NCBI RefSeq assembly: GCF_050487225.1
Contig: NZ_JBKQGY010000001.1
Span: 1,054,001-1,118,000 of the forward strand
Direction of reading: 5' to 3'
Source of the DNA: Paenalcaligenes sp050487225
Lineage (GTDB): Bacteria; Pseudomonadota; Gammaproteobacteria; Burkholderiales; Burkholderiaceae_B
Length of the DNA: 64,000 bases
The notes beneath the pieces are model-generated. The model worked only from the letters and a program-made list of their open reading frames with translations. It did not search any database and had not been told where the DNA came from. Of this stretch, positions 57,817-64,000 are shown in pieces; within the stretch, counting starts at the first letter, position 1; each line of letters opens with the position of its first letter. A program made the position numbers and the translations under genes.

Positions 57817-60649
57817 AAACACCTTAAACCTGCCCAACACCCCCTTTCCAATGCGGGGAGACCTCCCTAAACGTGAACCCGGCTGGATTGCCGACTGGGA
57901 GGAGAAAAAAGTCTATGAGGCCATTCGCGCCGCCAGCAAAGGACGTCCGAAATTCGTGTTGCACGACGGCCCTCCTTACGCCAATGGCTCTTTGCACTTA
58001 GGCCACGCTGCCAACAAAATTCTTAAAGATATTATTGTTAAAAGCCACAACATGGCTGGCTTTGATGCGCAATACGTACCTGGCTGGGATTGCCACGGTA
58101 TGCCTATCGAAGTGCAAATTGAAAAGCTGTATGGCAAAAACCTGCCAGTAGCTGAAACCCAAGCCAAAGCTCGCGCTTATGCGCTTGAGCAAATCGACCA
58201 CCAACGCAAAGACTTCAAACGCCTGGGCGTACTGGGCGAATGGGATAACCCCTACCTGACCATGAACTACAGTAACGAAGCCGATGAGCTGCGTGTGCTG
58301 TCTAGAATCATGCAAAAAGGCTTTGTATTCCGTGGTTTGAAACCGGTGAACTGGTGTTTTGACTGTCAATCCGCATTGGCCGAAGCCGAAGTGGAATACG
58401 CCAACCGCACAGACCCTTCTATTTACGTCGCATTCCGCTTTGACCAGCCTGAATTGGTCGCCAAAGCCTTCAAACACGCTACGGCAGTAGACGGTGCTGT
58501 TGTCATTTGGACCACCACACCGTGGACTATCCCCTCTAACCAAGCTCTGAATATTCATCCAGAAGAAGAATATGCATTGGTAGAACTGGACGAAGCACGC
58601 AGCACAGGTAAATACCTGCTGATCGCATCCGACTTGGTAGAAAGCTGCCTAGAAGACTGGAAGCTGAGCGGTAAGATCGTAGCTCGCGCTATAGGTAGCG
58701 ATTTAGAGGGCTTGGAGTTCCGTCATCCTCTGTACGACGTAGACCCTGGTTACGCACGCTTGTCGCCTGCGTACTGTGCTGAATACGTAACACTGGATTC
58801 CGGTACTGGCGTGGTGCACTCCGCACCTGCTTACGGTATTGATGACTTCCAAATCTGCAAAAAACACGGTTTAGACGATAAAGACATCATCAGCCCAGTC
58901 ATGGGGAATGGCGTGTATGCCAGCACCCTGCCTTTGTTTGGCGGCATGATGATCTGGGATGCTAATCCTAAAATCGTTGAAGCACTGCAAGAAGCGGGTT
59001 CTTTGCTGAAATTCGAAAAGAACACGCACAGCTACATGCACTGCTGGCGTCACAAAACACCCATTATCTACCGTGCTACCAGCCAATGGTTTGCTGGCAT
59101 GGACAAAGCCAACAGTACCGGCCGCACCCTGCGCGAAATGGCACTAGAAGCCGTAGATGCTACAAAATTCTATCCCTCTTGGGGACATGCACGTTTGCAT
59201 GCCATGATCGCCAATCGCCCTGACTGGACACTATCCAGACAGCGCCAGTGGGGCGTGCCTATGGCTTTCTTTGTACACAAAGAAACAGGTGAACTGCACC
59301 CACGTACGCCTGAGTTGATGGAAGAAATCGCCAAACTAATCGAGGTCAAAGGTATCGAGGCCTGGCAAGAACTGGATATCAACACCTTCTTGGGTGAAGA
59401 TGCGCAGTTCTACGAGAAAAACCGTGACACGCTGGACGTGTGGTTTGACTCTGGCTCTACCCATGCCACCGTGTTGGGTGGTGATCATGATGGCCAAATC
59501 AAAGGTTCGCACTCTGACCAATTAAACTGGCCTGCCGACCTCTATTTGGAAGGCTCTGATCAGCACCGTGGTTGGTTCCACTCATCCCTGCTAACTGGCT
59601 GCATGCTCTATGGCCGTGCGCCGTACAAAGCCTTGCTGACACACGGCTTCGTGGTTGATGGTGAAGGCCGTAAGATGAGTAAATCTATCGGTAACATCAT
59701 TCTGCCGCAAACCGTGGCCGATAAGATGGGCGCTGAAATTCTGCGTTTATGGACAGCATCTACCGACTACTCGGGTGAGCTCTCTATTTCCGATGAAATT
59801 CTGAAACGCGTGGTAGAAGGCTACCGTCGTATTCGTAATACCTTGAAGTTCTTGTTAGGTAACGTTGCTGATTTCGATATCACTAAAGACGGTGTAGACC
59901 TAGACAAGATGCTGGAAATCGACCGCTATGCGCTGGACATGACGGCTAGCATGCAGGCCGAAGTAGAAGCACATTACAAGGTATATGAATTCCACCCTAT
60001 CGTGTCTCGCTTGCAGATTTTCTGCTCCGAAGACTTGGGCGCATTCTATCTGGATATTCTGAAAGACCGTTTATACACTGCTGCCCCAACTAGCTTGGCT
60101 CGCCGCTCTGCACAAACGGCCATTTGGCATATCACCCATGCCTTACTGAAACTGATGGCACCGATTCTGTCTTTCACAGCCGAAGAAGCTTGGAAAGACT
60201 TGCACTGCGACGAAGCAACGCCCCCACTGACTATCTTTACAGAGTTGTTCCATGCCTTCCCTGAGATGGCTGACAACGATGCACTGAGTCAAAAATGGTT
60301 GCGTCTGCGCGCTATTCGTTCGGATGTAATGAAACACATCGAAGACGTACGTAGCGCAGGCAAGATTGGCTCATCCTTGGCCGCCGAGCTAGACATCTAC
60401 GCTGACGCCACCGACCACCCCATCTTGGCAAGCCTAGGCGACGACCTACGCTTTGTGATGATGGTCTCCCGCGCCACGCTGCACCAAGCCGATGCACTGC
60501 GCATTGAGGTGTCCGCCAGCGAAGAAGAGAAGTGTGAGCGTTGCTGGCACCACCGTGAAGACGTAGGTAGCCACACCGATCACCCAACTCTGTGCGGTCG
60601 TTGTGTAGAAAACCTATTTGGTGACGGCGAACCTAGATACTATGCCTGA
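57806..60649 (+). CDS. ileS: Isoleucyl-tRNA synthetase
   Basis: 947 aa from ATG 57806 (MDYKNTLNLPNTPFPMRGDL), which overlaps the ribF stop; the 11-codon extension is rejected. The class I signatures are HIGH-type PYANGSLHLGHA and GRKMSKSIGN; editing domain TTPWTIPSNQALNIHP. The C-terminal zinc-binding CERCWHHREDVGSHTDHPTL with CGRC is present. No T-box or leader was seen. Translation is coupled to ribF. Confidence 0.97.
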   Translation: MDYKNTLNLPNTPFPMRGDLPKREPGWIADWEEKKVYEAIRAASKGRPKFVLHDGPPYANGSLHLGHAANKILKDIIVKSHNMAGFDAQYVPGWDCHGMPIEVQIEKLYGKNLPVAETQAKARAYALEQIDHQRKDFKRLGVLGEWDNPYLTMNYSNEADELRVLSRIMQKGFVFRGLKPVNWCFDCQSALAEAEVEYANRTDPSIYVAFRFDQPELVAKAFKHATAVDGAVVIWTTTPWTIPSNQALNIHPEEEYALVELDEARSTGKYLLIASDLVESCLEDWKLSGKIVARAIGSDLEGLEFRHPLYDVDPGYARLSPAYCAEYVTLDSGTGVVHSAPAYGIDDFQICKKHGLDDKDIISPVMGNGVYASTLPLFGGMMIWDANPKIVEALQEAGSLLKFEKNTHSYMHCWRHKTPIIYRATSQWFAGMDKANSTGRTLREMALEAVDATKFYPSWGHARLHAMIANRPDWTLSRQRQWGVPMAFFVHKETGELHPRTPELMEEIAKLIEVKGIEAWQELDINTFLGEDAQFYEKNRDTLDVWFDSGSTHATVLGGDHDGQIKGSHSDQLNWPADLYLEGSDQHRGWFHSSLLTGCMLYGRAPYKALLTHGFVVDGEGRKMSKSIGNIILPQTVADKMGAEILRLWTASTDYSGELSISDEILKRVVEGYRRIRNTLKFLLGNVADFDITKDGVDLDKMLEIDRYALDMTASMQAEVEAHYKVYEFHPIVSRLQIFCSEDLGAFYLDILKDRLYTAAPTSLARRSAQTAIWHITHALLKLMAPILSFTAEEAWKDLHCDEATPPLTIFTELFHAFPEMADNDALSQKWLRLRAIRSDVMKHIEDVRSAGKIGSSLAAELDIYADATDHPILASLGDDLRFVMMVSRATLHQADALRIEVSASEEEKCERCWHHREDVGSHTDHPTLCGRCVENLFGDGEPRYYA

Positions 60650-61181
60650 GCCAGTAGTCAATAACCTCAGCACCCCCAGCAAGCCGGCCGATCGCCGGCT
60701 GTTCTGGGGGTGGCTCTTGCTTGCGCTGGTCATCATCCTGCTTGACCAGCAAAGCAAAAGCTATTTCAACCAGAATCTGCTGTACGCAGAGCGCTGGAAC
60801 GTATTCCCATTTTTTGACTTCACCCTACTCTATAACCCCGGAGCAGCCTTTAGCTTCTTGGCCGGCGGTTCAGGTTGGCAAAAATGGTTCTTTTTAGGCA
60901 TTGCAGCTGTTGCCTGCTCCCTCATTCTGTACTGGCTACGTCGCAACCCCGGTCAACGGATGTTCTGCGCGTCGTTAAGCCTCATCCTAGGCGGAGCCTT
61001 GGGCAACGTAATCGATAGACTGCTACACGGCCATGTCGTCGATTTCTTATTGTTTCATTGGAAAGGCTGGTATTTTCCGGCATTCAACATTGCTGACGTC
61101 GCCATTACGTGCGGTGCTATTCTATTGTTGATTGACGAGTTTCTTCGCGTTCGCAAGCAGCGTCAATCCCAAGACGATTAA
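60642..61181 (+). CDS. lspA: Prolipoprotein signal peptidase II
   Basis: 179 aa from ATG 60642, eight bases into the ileS tail; the longer upstream frame is rejected. Four transmembrane segments. Conserved LLDQQSKSYF, LLYNPGAAFSFLAGG, the catalytic Asp in LGNVIDRLLHGHVVDFLLFH and Asp in AFNIADVAITCG. Cleaves the diacylglyceryl-modified signal peptides of the window's lipoproteins such as those at 3.7, 44 and 63 kb. Confidence 0.96.
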   Translation: MPEPVVNNLSTPSKPADRRLFWGWLLLALVIILLDQQSKSYFNQNLLYAERWNVFPFFDFTLLYNPGAAFSFLAGGSGWQKWFFLGIAAVACSLILYWLRRNPGQRMFCASLSLILGGALGNVIDRLLHGHVVDFLLFHWKGWYFPAFNIADVAITCGAILLLIDEFLRVRKQRQSQDD

Positions 61182-61200
61182 TCTTTCAGGACATGTGACC

Positions 61201-62397
61201 ATGCGCGAGCTAACCCAGAAAAACCTGGTTTTTGGCCTCACTGGAGGCGTTGCCTGCTACAAAATTGCCGAACTGGTACGCCGCACCAAAGACCTAGGCG
61301 CAAGCGTTGATGTAGTCATGACCGCTGCTGCCGAGCAGTTCATTACCCCCGTCACCATGCAAGCCTTGTCCGGGCGCCCAGTTTTTAGCAATATTTGGGA
61401 CTCCCGCCCCAATGACAACATGGCGCACATACAGCTTAGCCGTCAGGCTGATGCTATTTTAATTGCGCCTGCCAGCACTGACTTTATCGCTAAGTTGGCG
61501 CATGGTTTTGCTGACGACTTACTGAGCACGCTTTGTGTTGCTAGGGGCAATTGCCCGTTACTGGTTGCCCCCGCCATGAACCGCGAAATGTGGGCTCACC
61601 CTGCTACGCAGCGCAATATTCAGCAGCTACGCGAAGACGGTGTCATCATTTTAGGCCCTGGACATGGCGATCAAGCCTGCGGGGAGTTTGGTGATGGCCG
61701 TATGCTAGAACCTGATCAACTGCTTAGCGAAATTCGTGCTTTCTTTCAGCCCAAGCTGCTCAAAGGCAAAAAAGTACTGATTACAGCAGGCCCCACCAGC
61801 GAAGCCATTGATCCGGTACGTGTGATCACCAACCGCTCGTCTGGAAAAATGGGCTACGCCCTTGCCCAAGCTGCTAGAGAAGCTGGTGCAGACGTAGAAC
61901 TGATCTCAGGCCCTGTCAATCTGGCAGCCCCCTATGCGGTTCAACGTATCAGTGTAGAAAGCGCGCGCGACATGCACACAGCCGTCATGCAGCGCGCTTC
62001 CCACAGCGATGTATTCATTGCCGTGGCGGCTGTTGCGGATTGGTATGTCAGCAATGCCAGCGATCAGAAACTGAAGAAGAACCAAACCCAAGATAGTCCG
62101 CAATTAGCGTTCGCCCCCAACCCTGACATTCTGGCCGAGGTGGCGGCCCTTGCTGACCGGCCTTTCTGCGTAGGCTTTGCTGCCGAAACCGAGCAGCTAC
62201 TTAGCTTTGCCGAAGCTAAACGTCGTCGCAAAAACATCCCTTTGCTCGTTGGCAACTTAGCGCAACGAGCCATGCATGCTGACGACACCGAACTGGTTAT
62301 TTTTGATGAACAAGGTCATGACGCGTGGCCTGCTACGGATAAGCTTACCGCTGCCCGCAAGCTGATACAGCGCATCGCCCTTCACCTGGAACACTAA
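61201..62397 (+). CDS. coaBC: Phosphopantothenoylcysteine decarboxylase / synthetase
   Basis: 398 aa from ATG 61201 (MRELTQKNLVFGLTGGVACY), 19 bp after lspA. The CoaC half has GLTGGVACYKIAELVRRTKD, AVAP-like LLVAPAMNREMWAHPATQRN and the catalytic Cys in GHGDQACGEFGDGRM. The CoaB half has ITAGPTSEAIDPVRVITNRS and SGKMGYALAQ with KLKKNQ. Converts phosphopantothenate plus cysteine to phosphopantetheine in CoA synthesis. Confidence 0.96.
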   Translation: MRELTQKNLVFGLTGGVACYKIAELVRRTKDLGASVDVVMTAAAEQFITPVTMQALSGRPVFSNIWDSRPNDNMAHIQLSRQADAILIAPASTDFIAKLAHGFADDLLSTLCVARGNCPLLVAPAMNREMWAHPATQRNIQQLREDGVIILGPGHGDQACGEFGDGRMLEPDQLLSEIRAFFQPKLLKGKKVLITAGPTSEAIDPVRVITNRSSGKMGYALAQAAREAGADVELISGPVNLAAPYAVQRISVESARDMHTAVMQRASHSDVFIAVAAVADWYVSNASDQKLKKNQTQDSPQLAFAPNPDILAEVAALADRPFCVGFAAETEQLLSFAEAKRRRKNIPLLVGNLAQRAMHADDTELVIFDEQGHDAWPATDKLTAARKLIQRIALHLEH

Positions 62398-62406
62398 TTC
62401 TTAACT

Positions 62407-62856
62407 ATGCAAACAGTTAATATCAAAATTCTTGACGAGCGCCTGCGCGCTGAGCTGCCCACCTATGCCACACCAGGCTCTGCAGGCCTAGATCTACGCG
62501 CTTGTCTAGATCAACCCCTAGAGCTGGCCCCAGGCGCTTGCGAGTTGATTCCTACCGGCATGGCAATGCACCTTGCCAACCCCAACTACGCCGCCATGAT
62601 ATTGCCGCGCTCTGGCTTGGGCCACAAACATGGTGTAGTGCTGGGTAATTTGGTGGGTTTGATTGATTCAGACTACCAAGGACCATTAATGGTTTCAGTA
62701 TGGAACCGTGGCCAAACCACATTCACCATCAACCCTATGGAGCGTATTGCTCAAATGGTGGTAGTACCTGTGGTTCAGCTGGATCTGAATATTGTTGAAG
62801 ACTTTGAAGACAGTTCACGCGGCGCTGGCGGTTTTGGCAGCACGGGCCGCGCCTAA
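62407..62856 (+). CDS. dut: dUTP diphosphatase
   Basis: 149 aa trimeric dUTPase. Motifs: PGSAGLDLRA, LPRSGLGHKHGVVLGNLVGL, IDSDYQGPLMVSVWNRG, MERIAQMVVVPVV and the C-terminal P-loop-like RGAGGFGSTGRA. Removes dUTP and provides dUMP. Follows coaBC by 9 bp, a common pairing. Confidence 0.97.
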   Translation: MQTVNIKILDERLRAELPTYATPGSAGLDLRACLDQPLELAPGACELIPTGMAMHLANPNYAAMILPRSGLGHKHGVVLGNLVGLIDSDYQGPLMVSVWNRGQTTFTINPMERIAQMVVVPVVQLDLNIVEDFEDSSRGAGGFGSTGRA

Positions 62857-63477
62857 TTAGTTCATACACTGCAGGCTTTGGATATTCCCTCCGGCCTGCG
62901 GCGCACTCCCCTGCAGCATCTGCTGCATCATCACTTGGCTAAATTGCTGCACCAACTCTTGGTGAGCGTAAGCTAACCCTTCTACACCAGGCCCTGCAGG
63001 CTGCTGCAAACTAATGCGGCATAGGCTTGTCGTACCCTGAAAATGTACTGGGCTTAACCGCCACGAATACTCTTGGCGCACAGACTCCCCATATTTGGAC
63101 TCAAAGCGCTGCACATCCACATCAATGCGCCAATAAGGGATTGTGTCCTCTTGGCGGCTTAGCTCTGCACTAGGCACCCCTAAGCTTTGCGTTAGATTCA
63201 CGCGCAGCGCCTGCTGCAGCTCTTCACTCAGCGCCGCCGCCCATTGGTAGTCATTGAGCAATTGCACCTCTTGCCCGTCCCCTAAATCCAGCACAATCTG
63301 CTTTCGATCGAGCTGAGCAGGCACTTTTACCGTTTGTACAAACACTGCTTTATTGGCCATCGTCTGTGGTGCAGCCGTTTGCTCCACCTGCACCAAACTA
63401 AAGAAACGCGGTGTTGGTACAGAAGAGCAAGCTGCCAAGAGCAAGCACGATGCCATTAAGCCAAGTTTTGTTTTCAT
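62857..63477 (-). CDS. pqiC: ABC-type transport auxiliary lipoprotein (PqiC-like)
   Basis: 206 aa. Lipobox LMASCLLLAACSS with Cys17. RFFSLVQVE start, QTVKVPAQLDRKQIVLDLGD and DYQWAAALSEELQQALRVNL match the PqiC/YmbA-like outer-membrane lipoprotein family that closes the Pqi transport tunnel. Its ATG shares the base with the pqiB stop. Adjacent pqiB-like gene supports the call. Confidence 0.88.
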   Translation of the reverse strand: MKTKLGLMASCLLLAACSSVPTPRFFSLVQVEQTAAPQTMANKAVFVQTVKVPAQLDRKQIVLDLGDGQEVQLLNDYQWAAALSEELQQALRVNLTQSLGVPSAELSRQEDTIPYWRIDVDVQRFESKYGESVRQEYSWRLSPVHFQGTTSLCRISLQQPAGPGVEGLAYAHQELVQQFSQVMMQQMLQGSAPQAGGNIQSLQCMN

Positions 63478-64000
63478 TAGCGGGACTCCGGTAACTTATC
63501 TGCTGCTCTGCCGCGCCATAACGATGAAGGCTGACTTTGCAGCTCCTCTACCAATCCATTCACGGATCGCAGGGTACGATTCATTTCTAACATCAGTTGC
63601 TCTACCCCTCCTGTTACAGGAGAGTTCTCGGACAGCAATGTATTGGCACGCTCTAGCGCTTGCTGTGCGGCTCGTAACGTATCAGCAGCCACAGGCACCA
63701 AACCATTTTCCAAGCGCTTAGTGAGGCCAGTTAACTGACGCAAACTTGCATTCAAGGACTTCACAGTCTCATCCAGCGGCAAGGCCTCGATCTTGTTCAC
63801 AATAGATAGTATCTGCTGCTGCAACCTATCAAAGTCACCTTTGATCACAGGGATTTCCAATGGCGTGCTGTGCTCGTTGAACTCTACGGTGTCTACGCCA
63901 GGGAAGAAATCCAACGCAATAAACTGTTGTCCTGTCAGCAGATTTGCCGTCTGCATTTGAGCGCGCAAACCATTTTTTACTAATGTAGAAATAAAGTCGC
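63477..64000 (-). CDS. pqiB: MCE-domain protein PqiB-like (partial, N-terminus outside window)
   Basis: The last 174 codons of a minus-strand gene whose start lies beyond the right edge. The visible part begins DFISTLVKNGLRAQMQTANL then LTGQQFIALDFFPGVDTVEF, matching the PqiB VxxGLRAQLQTGNLLTGQ-type last MCE domain ending, then a long helix rich in Gln, Leu, Asn and Glu that would form the tube spanning the periplasm. Moves lipids between membranes. Pairs with the adjacent PqiC lipoprotein. Confidence 0.85.
   Translation of the reverse strand, partial: DFISTLVKNGLRAQMQTANLLTGQQFIALDFFPGVDTVEFNEHSTPLEIPVIKGDFDRLQQQILSIVNKIEALPLDETVKSLNASLRQLTGLTKRLENGLVPVAADTLRAAQQALERANTLLSENSPVTGGVEQLMLEMNRTLRSVNGLVEELQSQPSSLWRGRAADKLPESR

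Noticed and set aside
1..64000. CRISPR arrays, tRNA, rRNA, integrases, transposases or prophage modules
   Set aside because: None was seen on either strand; intergenic gaps lack regularly spaced repeats and cloverleaf-like segments, and no transposase-like protein is encoded.

Overview
The window is a 64 kb chromosomal stretch of a Gram-negative betaproteobacterium, most likely Burkholderiales and close to Alcaligenaceae. I infer this from the family content (PrmB, RibF-IleS-LspA-CoaBC-Dut in one run, a DesA-type desaturase, PqiB/PqiC, an AEC carrier, a TctA-like permease), the dense coding and a GC content near 50% by eye. No rRNA, tRNA, CRISPR array, prophage or insertion sequence was seen. 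Species assignment would need a database search.

Regions. 1-15.8 kb is accessory: a partial YpeA-like acetyltransferase; a MarR regulator divergent from a stand-alone pyruvate-dehydrogenase-type E1 (aceE/mdeB-like) across a perfect 12-bp inverted repeat; a LysR/AEC-transporter pair; several acetyltransferases; small membrane and periplasmic proteins; a cold-shock gene; a candidate small RNA at 11.5 kb; a VasI/TagO-like pair; a ParB-like gene broken by an amber codon; and a T4-DenV-like pyrimidine-dimer glycosylase in AT-rich DNA. 15.9-18 kb has an isolated flagellin gene with a sigma-28-like promoter, then about 900 bp of non-coding DNA holding two copies of a palindromic repeat. A third copy lies at 51.1 kb. 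18-24.4 kb has an AmiS/UreI-type channel and a compact mevalonate-catabolism operon: class II HMG-CoA reductase, a two-TM partner, a TctA-like permease and HMG-CoA lyase. A MocR-type regulator is divergent from it. 26.3-36.8 kb is a complete carbon-phosphorus lyase operon, phnCDEFGHIJKLMNP, all on the minus strand with many stop/start overlaps and a Pho-box-like site upstream. 37.6-43.2 kb carries metal genes: a Met/His-rich multicopper oxidase with a CopL/DUF2946-like protein, a di-Mop molybdate-binding protein and a YdeP-type molybdopterin oxidoreductase. Between them (39.7-40.2 kb) sits a small transcription unit: promoter, 19-codon upstream ORF, nested RNA hairpins, a terminator-like hairpin and a 54-aa basic protein of unknown function. 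43.4-64 kb is mostly housekeeping (nuclease, pdxH, PAP2 phosphatase, prmB, ABC-F, uvrD, desaturase, rsmB, purN, ribF-ileS-lspA-coaBC-dut, pqiC-pqiB).

How the genes work together. The mva cluster should import mevalonate, oxidise it to HMG-CoA and cleave it to acetoacetate and acetyl-CoA. The phn cluster imports phosphonates, builds the 5-phosphoribosyl phosphonate, cleaves the C-P bond and recycles the ribosyl cyclic phosphate. The ribF-dut run joins flavin, isoleucyl-tRNA, lipoprotein, CoA and dUTP metabolism in one co-directional block.

The most unusual signals are the attenuator-like leader at 39.9-40.2 kb, the candidate sRNA at 11.5 kb, the dispersed palindromic repeat family, the transporter linked to mevalonate degradation, and two short LptA-like periplasmic proteins that are paralogues 36 kb apart. 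All functional statements rest on reading motifs by eye; no database was searched.
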